From contig NZ_POUT01000005.1 of the NCBI RefSeq assembly GCF_002890915.1, positions 186,001-250,000 of the forward strand: DNA of 64,000 nucleotides, read 5' to 3'. Under the pieces are notes generated by a model. That model searched no databases. It was not told the DNA's origin and saw nothing but the letters and a program-made list of their open reading frames with translations. Positions 8,177 through 16,035 of the stretch are shown here, in pieces. Within the stretch, counting starts at the first letter, position 1. Every line of letters starts with the position of its first letter. A program made the position numbers and the translations under genes. The DNA is from Stutzerimonas stutzeri. GTDB taxonomy: Bacteria; Pseudomonadota; Gammaproteobacteria; Pseudomonadales; Pseudomonadaceae.

Positions 8177-9309
8177 TGCAAGTCGAACAGTTCCGCTCCG
8201 GCCAGTGGCTGCAGCAGTACCAGTACAAGAGCTTTTCGCCGACGCCGATCAACTGCGAATGGCAGTGGCTCGACCCGCAGCTCAACACATTGCTGGAGCG
8301 CGCCTCGCGGGCGCTGGCGGAGCTGAATGCGCTGTCGCTGATGGTGCCGGACGTGGACTTGTTCATCCGCATGCATATCGCCAAGGAGGCCAACACCTCC
8401 AGCCGCATCGAGGGCACCCAGACGCAGATGGACGAGGCGCTGATGCGCCGCGAGCAGGTGGCGCCGGAGAAGCGCGACGACTGGCAGGAGGTGCAGAACT
8501 ATATCGAGGCGATCAATACCGCCGTCGACGACCTCAAGCAGTTGCCGTTGTCCATCCGCGTGCTCAAGCAGACCCATGCGGTACTGATGCAGGGTGTGCG
8601 CGGCGATCATAAGATGCCGGGGGAATTTCGCACCTCGCAGAACTGGATTGGCGGCAGCAACCTGAACAACGCCGTGTTCGTGCCGCCGCATCCGAACGAG
8701 GTGCCCGAGCTGATGGGCGACCTGGAGAAGTTCTGGCACAACGAGCAGGTGCAGGTGCCGGACCTGATCCGCATCGCCCTGAGCCATTACCAGTTCGAGA
8801 CCATCCACCCCTTTCTCGACGGCAACGGCCGCATCGGCCGCCTGCTGATCACCCTGTATCTGGTGGACAAGGGCCTGTTGCACAAGCCGGCGCTGTACCT
8901 GTCGGACTTCTTCGAGCGCAACCGCGGGGCCTATTACGACGCCCTGACCGTGGTGCGCAGCTCCAACGACCTGCTGCACTGGCTGCGTTTCTTCCTGACC
9001 GCCGTGGTGGAAACGGCCACCAGCAGCAAGAACACCTTCATGGCGATCATGACCTTGCGCCATGAGGTGGAACACCAGATCCTCAGCCTGGGCAAACGAG
9101 CGGAAAACGCCAAGAAACTGCTGCTGCACCTGTACCAGCGACCCATGGTCAGCATTGGCGACGTCTCGGAGATACTCGACGTGACGCATCCGAGCGCTGC
9201 TGCCCTGGTGAAACAACTCGAAAGTCTGGACATTTTGGTGGAAACCACTGGCTATGGACGCAACCGGCTGTACCTGTTCCAGCGCTACTTCGACCTTTTT
9301 ATGGCCTGA
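8176..9309 (+). CDS. Fic-domain protein with winged-helix C-terminus (377 aa)
   Basis: Probable AMP-transferase (or related nucleotidyl transferase). It has the full Fic catalytic motif HPFLDGNGRIGR at 211-222. An N-terminal inhibitory-helix motif of the S-x-x-x-E-G type (S75, E79, G80) marks it as a self-inhibited class II Fic protein. The last 80 or so residues resemble a winged helix-turn-helix (SIGDVSEILDVTHPSAAALVKQLE), so it may bind DNA. Its ATG shares one base with the hsdS stop, so it is made from the same mRNA as the methylase and specificity subunits. Substrate and target are unknown; regulation of the restriction system, or a separate defence or toxin role, are both possible. Confidence 0.9.
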   Translation: MQVEQFRSGQWLQQYQYKSFSPTPINCEWQWLDPQLNTLLERASRALAELNALSLMVPDVDLFIRMHIAKEANTSSRIEGTQTQMDEALMRREQVAPEKRDDWQEVQNYIEAINTAVDDLKQLPLSIRVLKQTHAVLMQGVRGDHKMPGEFRTSQNWIGGSNLNNAVFVPPHPNEVPELMGDLEKFWHNEQVQVPDLIRIALSHYQFETIHPFLDGNGRIGRLLITLYLVDKGLLHKPALYLSDFFERNRGAYYDALTVVRSSNDLLHWLRFFLTAVVETATSSKNTFMAIMTLRHEVEHQILSLGKRAENAKKLLLHLYQRPMVSIGDVSEILDVTHPSAAALVKQLESLDILVETTGYGRNRLYLFQRYFDLFMA

Positions 9310-9322
9310 AAGCCCAGGCAGG

Positions 9323-9414
9323 CTTACACACAGAAATCCATATGTAAGAAACCGCCTTAAAACCTTACATATGTATTTATGTATTTAAGGATCACTCGGC
9401 CAGACTTACACATG
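9323..9414. promoter_or_regulatory. AT-rich control region with four CTTACA-type repeats before hsdR
   Basis: The sequence CTTACATATG or close variants occurs at 9323-9332 (CTTACACACA), 9339-9348 (inverted), 9364-9373 and 9405-9414 (CTTACACATG). The region is strikingly AT-rich between two GC-rich genes and is the only sizeable gap in the restriction operon. It fits a separate promoter and operator array for hsdR. The upstream Fic protein, with its DNA-binding-like tail, is a candidate binder; this is inference. Confidence 0.5.
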
Positions 9415-9458
9415 CGCTATGCAAGAAAGCACCCACCAAGCTCACAGAAGGATCGACC

Positions 9459-12400
9459 GTGGCCAAGAAGCACAGCGAAGCGCAATTCGAGGACGCCATC
9501 GAGTATTCCCTGCTGCACGAGGCCGGGCTGAGCCAGGGCCAGAGCCAGGATTTCGACTCCGCCCGCGCGATGGAGCCGGCCCAGGTGTTGGACTTCATTC
9601 AACGCACTCAGCCCAAGGCATGGCAGGCATTGCAGGCCATCCAAGGTGAAGGCGCCAGCGCCCTGGTGCTCGACAGCCTGTGCAAGGAGTTGGATACCAA
9701 GGGCATGCTCAAGGTGCTGCGCCACGGCTTCAAGTGTTACGGCAAGCTACTGCGGGTGGCCTTCTTCGCGCCGAGCAACGGCCTCAACCCGGATACCCTG
9801 GCGCTCTATACGCAGAATCGCGTATCGGTGACCCGCCAGCTGTACTTCTCCGAAAAGGACAACAAGTCGCTGGATCTGGTGCTGTTCATCAACGGCCTGC
9901 CCATCGTTACCGCCGAGTTGAAGCACGCGCTGTCCGGCCAGACCGTCGAAGACGCCAAGCTGCAGTACAAGACCCAGCGCGACCCGCAGGAGAAGCTGTT
10001 CGAGTTCAAGAAGCGCGCCCTGGTGCATTTCGCCGTGGATCAGGACCTGGCCTTCATGACCACCCGCTTGTCCGGCGGCAAGACGGTGTTCCTGCCGTTC
10101 AACCTGGGCTGCCCGATCACCTCGACCGAAACCGGTGCCGGCAACCCGCCGGCCGCCGACGGCGGCTACCGCACCAGCTATCTGTGGCGCGAGGTGTGGC
10201 AACGCGACAGCCTGCTGGATATCGTCGGCCAGTTCATGCACCTGCAGGAGGACGAGAAGCGCATCGTCGTCGATGGGGCGGTCAAGAAAATCCGCAAGGA
10301 AACCATGATCTTCCCGCGCTACCACCAGCTCGATGCGGTACGCCGGCTGATCACCCACAGCCGCAGCCATGGCAGCGGGCACAACTACCTGGTGGAGCAC
10401 TCGGCGGGCTCGGGCAAGTCCAACTCCATCGCCTGGCTGGCCCATCGCCTGTCCAGCTTGCATGACGCCGGCGACGGCAAGGTGTTCGACTCGGTGGTGG
10501 TGATCACCGACCGCCGCGTGCTGGATCAACAGCTGCAGGACTGCATCTACCAGTTCGAACACAAGCAGGGCGTGGTGCAGAAGATCGACGAAGACACCAG
10601 GCAGCTGGTGCAGGCGCTGGCCGGCGGCACGCCGATCGTCATCACCACGCTGCAGAAGTTTCCCTTCGTCAACGAGACCCTGGAGAAGCTCAACCAGCAG
10701 GGCAACCCCAACGCCCTGGCGATCAGCACCCAGGGCAAGCGCTATGCGGTGATCATCGACGAGGCGCACAGCTCGCAGTCCGGCGAAACGGCGATGGACA
10801 TGAAGTACGTGCTCAACCGGCACGGCATCGAGGAAGCCGCCGCGCAGTATCGCGCAGACAACCCCGACGAGGAGAACGACGGCGTGCTGCGTGAGATGCT
10901 CAAGCGCGGCCGGCAGGCCAATATCAGCTTCTATGCCTTCACCGCCACGCCCAAGTACAAGACCAAGCATGTGTTCGACGAGCCGGGGCCGAACGGCCTG
11001 GCACCCTTCCACAAATACGGCATGCGCCAGGCCATCGAGGAGCGCTTTATCCTCGACGTGCTGGCGCACTACACCACCTACCAGACCTACTACAAGCTGA
11101 CCCAGTCCGCCGCCAACGACCCGCAGGTGCAGCGCAAGAAGGCGGCGCTGGCCCTGGCGCGCTTCCTGACCCTGAATCCGCACAACATCAACCAGAAGAC
11201 CGAGGTGATGGTCGAGCACTTCCGCACCCATGTGCGGCACAAGATCGGCCAGCGGGCCAAGGCCATGGTGGTCACCGAATCGCGCCTGCACGCGGTGCGC
11301 TACAAGCTGGCCTTCGATGCCTATATCTCTAGCAAGGGCTACACCGACGTGAAATCCCTGGTGGCTTTTTCCGGCAGCGTGGAAGACCCGGACTTCAAGG
11401 ACAAGACCTACACGGAAGTGAGCCTGAACGGCGGCATTTCCGAGCGCGAGCTGCCGGAGACCTTCGCCGGTGAGGAGTACCGAGTGCTGCTGGTGGCGGA
11501 GAAGTACCAAACCGGATTCGACCAACCGCTGCTGCACACCATGTACGTGGACAAGAAGCTCTCCGGCATCCAGGCGGTGCAGACCCTGTCGCGCCTCAAT
11601 CGCATGGCGCCGGGCAAGGAAGACACCTTCGTCCTGGATTTTCGCAACAAGCCCGAGGAAATCTTCGCGGCGTTCAAACCCTATTACGGCGAGACGCCCT
11701 ATGAGGCGCTGACCGATCCACAGCACCTGTACCGCCTGCAGCATCAGATCGAAGAACTGCAGCTGATCTACGCCGACGAGGTACGCGACTACTGCGCGCT
11801 GTACTTCGCCGGCAAGCGCAAGGAAAGCGTGCACGACCAGGCCAGGATGAACGGCATCCTCGACCTGGCGGTGGAGCGATTCAAGCGGCTCGACGAGGAG
11901 GAGCAGTTGGAGTGCAAGGGGCTGCTGGTCAACTTCCGCAACCTGTATGGCTTCCTCTCTCAGGTAATGCCCTACCAGGATTCCGAACTGGAGCGCCTGT
12001 ACACCTACCTGCGCTTCCTGCTGACCAAGCTGCCGCGCGATGCCAGCGGGCCGGGCTACCAGGTGGACGACGAGGTCACCCTGGAGTACTACCGGCTGCA
12101 GAAGATCAGCGAGGGCAGCATCGACCTGACGCAAGGCGAAGCCACCGCGCTAAAGGGCCCGAGCGATGTCGGCACCGGCCGGCCAGGCGACGAGGAGGTG
12201 CCACTGTCGGAGCTGGTCAAGGCATTGAACGAGCGCTTCGGCACCAACTTCACCGAGGCGGATCAGCTGTTCTTCGATCAGATCGAAGCCGAGGCCATCG
12301 CCAACGAGGACTTGGAAAAGGCGGTCAATGCCAACTCGCTGGAAGACTTCGGCTATGTGTTCCGCAAAGCCTTCGAAGGGCTGGTGATCGACCGCATGGA

Positions 12401-12503
12401 AGGCAACGAGGAAATCTTCACCCGTCTGATGGCCGATGGCGACTTCCGCGATCTGGCTTCGGAACATCTATTGAGGAAGGTGTACAGGGCGCTACGCAAA
12501 TAG
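9459..12503 (+). CDS. hsdR: Type I restriction endonuclease/translocase subunit HsdR (1014 aa)
   Basis: Restriction and translocation subunit that cleaves unmodified DNA with HsdM and HsdS. The N-terminal nuclease core shows D139 with E153-x-K155 (within AELKHA), the PD-(D/E)xK arrangement. The superfamily-2 helicase motor has a Walker A SAGSGKSN at 315-322, DEAH at 434-437 and a FTATPK motif further on. The C-terminal helical region ends at residue 1014, a normal length. The GTG start at 9459 follows AAGGA at 6 bp spacing. It is separated from fic by a 149-bp repeat-bearing gap and ends 36 bp before the convergent phoU stop with no obvious terminator. Confidence 0.95.
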   Translation: MAKKHSEAQFEDAIEYSLLHEAGLSQGQSQDFDSARAMEPAQVLDFIQRTQPKAWQALQAIQGEGASALVLDSLCKELDTKGMLKVLRHGFKCYGKLLRVAFFAPSNGLNPDTLALYTQNRVSVTRQLYFSEKDNKSLDLVLFINGLPIVTAELKHALSGQTVEDAKLQYKTQRDPQEKLFEFKKRALVHFAVDQDLAFMTTRLSGGKTVFLPFNLGCPITSTETGAGNPPAADGGYRTSYLWREVWQRDSLLDIVGQFMHLQEDEKRIVVDGAVKKIRKETMIFPRYHQLDAVRRLITHSRSHGSGHNYLVEHSAGSGKSNSIAWLAHRLSSLHDAGDGKVFDSVVVITDRRVLDQQLQDCIYQFEHKQGVVQKIDEDTRQLVQALAGGTPIVITTLQKFPFVNETLEKLNQQGNPNALAISTQGKRYAVIIDEAHSSQSGETAMDMKYVLNRHGIEEAAAQYRADNPDEENDGVLREMLKRGRQANISFYAFTATPKYKTKHVFDEPGPNGLAPFHKYGMRQAIEERFILDVLAHYTTYQTYYKLTQSAANDPQVQRKKAALALARFLTLNPHNINQKTEVMVEHFRTHVRHKIGQRAKAMVVTESRLHAVRYKLAFDAYISSKGYTDVKSLVAFSGSVEDPDFKDKTYTEVSLNGGISERELPETFAGEEYRVLLVAEKYQTGFDQPLLHTMYVDKKLSGIQAVQTLSRLNRMAPGKEDTFVLDFRNKPEEIFAAFKPYYGETPYEALTDPQHLYRLQHQIEELQLIYADEVRDYCALYFAGKRKESVHDQARMNGILDLAVERFKRLDEEEQLECKGLLVNFRNLYGFLSQVMPYQDSELERLYTYLRFLLTKLPRDASGPGYQVDDEVTLEYYRLQKISEGSIDLTQGEATALKGPSDVGTGRPGDEEVPLSELVKALNERFGTNFTEADQLFFDQIEAEAIANEDLEKAVNANSLEDFGYVFRKAFEGLVIDRMEGNEEIFTRLMADGDFRDLASEHLLRKVYRALRK

Positions 12504-12539
12504 CACCCTACACCCCGTACAATGGCAACAAGCCGCACT

Positions 12540-13268
12540 TCAGCGCTCCCTGCTGCCCTCGACCTCCTCGGCCATGCGCGCCAGGCCCAGGTGGCGCACG
12601 TCGGTACCGCGCACCAGGTAGATCACCAGCTCGGCGATGTTGCGCGCGTGGTCGCCGATGCGCTCGAGCGAGCGCAGCACCCAGATCACGCTGAGCACGC
12701 GGGAGATCGAGCGCGGGTCTTCCATCATGTAGGTGACCAGCTCGCGCAGGGCGGTCTTGTACTCGCGGTCGACGGTCTTGTCGTACTGCGCCACCGACAG
12801 CGCCAGCTCGGCATCGAAGCGGGCGAAGGCATCCAGCGACTCCTGCACCATCTTGCGCACCTGGTCGCCGATGTGGCGCACCTCGACGTAGCCCTTGGGC
12901 GACTCGCCCTCCTCGCACAGCTGGATGGCGCGGCGGGCGATCTTGGTCGCCTCGTCGCCGATGCGCTCGAGGTCGATCACCGACTTGGAGATGCTGATGA
13001 TCAGCCGCAGGTCGGAGGCCGCCGGCTGGCGGCGGGCGAGGATGCGCACGCATTCCTCGTCGATGTTGCGCTCCATCTGGTTGATCTGGTCATCCACCTC
13101 GCGCACTTGCTGGGCCAGGCCCGAGTCGGCCTCGATCAGCGCGGTGACCGCGTCGTTGACCTGCTTCTCCACCAGCCCGCCCATGGCCAGCAGGTGGCTG
13201 CGCACCTCCTCCAGCTCGGCGTTGAACTGCTGGGAGATGTGTTGGGTGTGGCTGTCTTTGTTGATCAT
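12540..13268 (-). CDS. phoU: Phosphate regulon modulator PhoU (242 aa)
   Basis: Cytoplasmic, all-helical negative modulator linking the Pst transporter to the PhoR/PhoB sensor system. Two PhoU repeats carry the metal-binding pattern E/D-x-x-x-D (for example DLERIGDEATKIARR and SLERIGDHARNIAELV). Two adjacent ATGs exist at 13271 and 13268. I prefer 13268 because an AAGGG ribosome site lies 7 bp upstream and the product begins MINKDS as in close relatives. It is the last gene of the pst cluster, separated from pstB by a nested palindrome, and is convergent with hsdR. Confidence 0.96.
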   Translation of the reverse strand: MINKDSHTQHISQQFNAELEEVRSHLLAMGGLVEKQVNDAVTALIEADSGLAQQVREVDDQINQMERNIDEECVRILARRQPAASDLRLIISISKSVIDLERIGDEATKIARRAIQLCEEGESPKGYVEVRHIGDQVRKMVQESLDAFARFDAELALSVAQYDKTVDREYKTALRELVTYMMEDPRSISRVLSVIWVLRSLERIGDHARNIAELVIYLVRGTDVRHLGLARMAEEVEGSRER

Positions 13269-13308
13269 CATCGAGCCCTTGCGAAACTGTGGTTCTCTCG
13301 CCGGACGA

Positions 13309-13414
13309 GCCGGCCCTTGGCAAAGCGTGCTGCGCTAGGAGGCGGCGCGCAGACAGTACAAACGAGTACGGCAAGCGCCGCCGACAACGCGCAGCGCGGT
13401 TTGCCATGGCCGGC
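13309..13414. repeat. Nested imperfect palindrome between pstB and phoU
   Basis: GGCAAAGCGTGCTGCGC (13319-13335) pairs with 13389-13405 at 15 of 17 positions. Inside it, GGCGGCGC (13341-13348) pairs with 13375-13382, and the innermost GTAC pair encloses a 6-base loop. The outermost GCCGGC (13309-13314 and 13409-13414) extends the palindrome to the last base of the pstB stop codon. It could fold into a long mRNA hairpin that stabilises the upstream message or limits phoU expression. No U-tract follows. Confidence 0.7.
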
Positions 13415-14241
13415 TAGCCGTAGCGGCCCGTGATGTAGTCTTCCGTCTGCTTCTTGGCCGGGTTGGTGAACAGCGTATCGGTATCGCCGTACTCGATCAG
13501 CTTGCCCATGTACATGAACGCGGTGTAGTCCGACACCCGCGCCGCCTGCTGCATGTTGTGGGTGACGATGACGATGGTGTACTTGGCCTTGAGCTCGTAG
13601 ATCAGCTCCTCGACCTTGAGCGAGGAGATCGGGTCGAGTGCCGAACTCGGTTCGTCGAGCAGCAGCACTTCCGGCTGCACGGCGATGGTGCGGGCGATCA
13701 CCAGGCGCTGCTGCTGGCCGCCGGAGAGGCCGAGGGCCGACTCGTGCAGGCGATCCTTGACCTCGTCCCACAGCGCCGCGCCCTTGAGCGCCCATTCGAC
13801 GGTTTCGTCGAGCACGCGCTTCTGCTTGATGCCCTGGATGCGCAGGCCGTAGACGACGTTCTCGTAGATGCTCTTGGGGAACGGGTTGGGCTTCTGGAAC
13901 ACCATGCCGACGCGCCGGCGCAGGTCGGCGACGTCCTCGCCCTTGCGGTAGATGTTGTGGCCGTCGAGGTTGATCTCGCCCTCGATGCGGCAGCCATCGA
14001 CCAGGTCGTTCATGCGGTTGAAGCAGCGCAGCAGGGTCGACTTGCCGCAGCCGCTGGGGCCGATGAAGGCGGTCACGCGCTGCCGGGGGATGTTCATGCT
14101 GACGTTGTACAGCGCCTGCTTCTGGCCATAGAACAGGCTCAGGTCGGGCACCTCGATGGCTACCTGCTCGGTGGCCAGGTCCAGGCTGCGCTTGTCACGG
14201 CCCAGCGCGGAAATGTCGATGGCATGGGTGTTCGGTTGCAT
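13414..14241 (-). CDS. pstB: Phosphate ABC transporter ATPase PstB (275 aa)
   Basis: ATPase subunit driving high-affinity phosphate import through PstA and PstC. It contains Walker [10 protein letters not shown] at 61-69, the ABC signature LSGGQQQR and Walker [12 protein letters not shown]. An N-terminal extension of about 25 residues precedes the domain, as in other pseudomonads. The start at 14241 is preceded by GGAG at 7 bp. It is separated from pstA by a small perfect hairpin element and its stop codon coincides with the edge of the palindrome before phoU. Confidence 0.97.
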   Translation of the reverse strand: MQPNTHAIDISALGRDKRSLDLATEQVAIEVPDLSLFYGQKQALYNVSMNIPRQRVTAFIGPSGCGKSTLLRCFNRMNDLVDGCRIEGEINLDGHNIYRKGEDVADLRRRVGMVFQKPNPFPKSIYENVVYGLRIQGIKQKRVLDETVEWALKGAALWDEVKDRLHESALGLSGGQQQRLVIARTIAVQPEVLLLDEPSSALDPISSLKVEELIYELKAKYTIVIVTHNMQQAARVSDYTAFMYMGKLIEYGDTDTLFTNPAKKQTEDYITGRYG

Positions 14242-14273
14242 GTGCTCACTCCGGGAAGAGCCTGAAGCTGAAA

Positions 14274-14317
14274 GCCTGAAGCTGGAAGTCGAAGCGCTCT
14301 TGCTTCCAGCTTCAGGC
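14274..14317. repeat. Perfect inverted repeat between pstA and pstB
   Basis: GCCTGAAGCTGGAAG (14274-14288) and its exact complement CTTCCAGCTTCAGGC (14303-14317) flank a 14-base loop. A partial third copy of the motif (CCTGAAGCTGAAAG) precedes it. Related GCTTGAAGCTTGAA and GGCCTGAAGCCTGAAA stretches occur at 61345-61360 and 61448-61462, so it probably belongs to a dispersed family. It lacks a U-run and is unlikely to be a strong terminator. Confidence 0.7.
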
Positions 14318-14337
14318 TTCTAGTTTCCAGCTAACGA

Positions 14338-16008
14338 TTAGTGATCCAGCGCCTTGTACTTCTCGCGCAGGTGGTTGCGGATGTAGATCGCGCTGAAATT
14401 GAGCGCGGCGATCACCAGTACCAGCAGCAGCGCGGTGGCGTAGACTAGCGGGCGCGCGGCCTCGACGTTGGGGCTCTGGAAGCCGACGTCGTAGATATGG
14501 AAGCCCAGGTGCATGATCTTCTGATCCAGATGCAGATAAGGGTAGTTGCCGTTGAGCGGCAGGTTCGGCGCCAGCTTGACCACGCCGACCAGCATCAGCG
14601 GCGCCACTTCGCCGGCGGCGCGGGCCACGGCGAGGATCAGGCCGGTCATCATCGCCGGGCTGGCCATCGGCAGCACCACCTTCCACAGCGTCTCGGACTT
14701 GGTCGCGCCGAGGGCCAGCGAGCCTTCGCGGATCATCCGCGGGATGCGCGCCAGGCCTTCCTCGGTGGCGACGATGACCACCGGCAGGGTGAGGATCGCC
14801 AGCGTCAGCGAGGCCCACATCAGGCCCGGCGTGCCGAATACCGGCGCCGGCGCGGCTTCGGGATAGAACAGCCGGTCCAGCGAGCCGCCCAGCACGTAGA
14901 CGAAGAAGCCCAGGCCGAACACCCCGTAGACGATCGACGGCACCCCGGCGAGGTTGTTCACCGCGATGCGGATGATCCGGGTGAGCAGACCCTGCTTGGC
15001 GTACTCGCGCAGGTAGACCGCGGCGATCACGCCGAACGGGGTGACGATCACCGCCATGATCAGGGTCATCAGCACGGTGCCGAAGATCGCCGGGAACACG
15101 CCGCCTTCGGTATTGGCCTCGCGCGGGTCGTCGCTGATGAATTCCCACAGCTTGGCGAAGTAGAAGCCCAGCTTGTCCAGGGTCGACATGGCATTGGGCT
15201 GGAAGGCGCGCACCACCTTGCCCAGGCTGATCTCCTGCTCGCGGCCGTCGGCGGTACGCACGCCGATGCTGTCGCGGTTGAATTGCTGCTGCAGGGCGAC
15301 CAGCTTCTCTTCCAGCAGCCGGTACTCGGCGTCCCACTGGGCACGCTCGGCATCCAGTTCCGCCTGGGTCGCGACGTCCAGGCGGTCGTCAAGTTCCAGC
15401 TTGCGGGTCTTCAGCCGCAGCCGCTCGAGGCCGTGGTTGATGCGGCCGATGTCGGTCTTCTCGACCCGCGAGATCTGCGCGTACAGTGCGGCGACGCGGT
15501 CGATACGCCGTTGCAGCTCGGCCCAGGCGCCCTCGCCCTCGGCGACCAGCTGGCCGCCCTCCTTCACATTCAGCAGGTAGCCGTAGAAATTGCCCCATTC
15601 GCGACGCTCGAGGACCATCAGGTCGGCGGGCTTGCGCGAATCGCTCAGCCATTCGCCGACGATCCAGGAGAAATCCGCCCCGTAGACTTCGCGGTTGCCG
15701 ACCTTGAGCAGCTCGCGGGTCATGAACTCGCCGCCTTCGACGTTCACCGGCAGGCCGCTGGCCGCCAGCCGCGCGCGCGGCACTTCCTCGGCCTGCACCA
15801 CTTCGCCGGCCAGCAGACGCGGCTCGCTGCCGGGCATCTGGTACTCGGCGACGATCACATCGGCCGGCCAGAAGTGCGCCAGCCCGCGCACGGCGATCAC
15901 CGCCAGCAGGCCCAGGGTCATGATCACCGCGATGGACACCGCGCCGGCGTTCATCCAGATCCAGGGTGTGCCGCTCTTGACCCAGGTGTTCAACGAATCC
16001 TTTTTCAC
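14338..16008 (-). CDS. pstA: Phosphate ABC transporter permease PstA (556 aa, enlarged)
   Basis: Inner-membrane permease of the Pst phosphate importer. After a first membrane helix (about residues 20-45) comes an insertion of roughly 270 residues rich in charged, coiled-coil-like sequence. The conserved permease core (about 325-550) then follows, with five more helices and the EAA-type loop GASLALGATKSETLWKVVLP. The Escherichia coli protein is about 296 residues, so this is the large form typical of Pseudomonas. The start is GTG at 16008, preceded by AAAGG. It lies 27 bp after pstC. Confidence 0.94.
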   Translation of the reverse strand: MKKDSLNTWVKSGTPWIWMNAGAVSIAVIMTLGLLAVIAVRGLAHFWPADVIVAEYQMPGSEPRLLAGEVVQAEEVPRARLAASGLPVNVEGGEFMTRELLKVGNREVYGADFSWIVGEWLSDSRKPADLMVLERREWGNFYGYLLNVKEGGQLVAEGEGAWAELQRRIDRVAALYAQISRVEKTDIGRINHGLERLRLKTRKLELDDRLDVATQAELDAERAQWDAEYRLLEEKLVALQQQFNRDSIGVRTADGREQEISLGKVVRAFQPNAMSTLDKLGFYFAKLWEFISDDPREANTEGGVFPAIFGTVLMTLIMAVIVTPFGVIAAVYLREYAKQGLLTRIIRIAVNNLAGVPSIVYGVFGLGFFVYVLGGSLDRLFYPEAAPAPVFGTPGLMWASLTLAILTLPVVIVATEEGLARIPRMIREGSLALGATKSETLWKVVLPMASPAMMTGLILAVARAAGEVAPLMLVGVVKLAPNLPLNGNYPYLHLDQKIMHLGFHIYDVGFQSPNVEAARPLVYATALLLVLVIAALNFSAIYIRNHLREKYKALDH

Positions 16009-16035
16009 GGATCGATACCTTTTTGCGAAATCGGG

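Noticed and set aside
9747..12134. Minus-strand open frame of 795 codons opposite hsdR
   Set aside because: Low-complexity antisense translation with no recognisable motif; hsdR motifs are unambiguous on the other strand.
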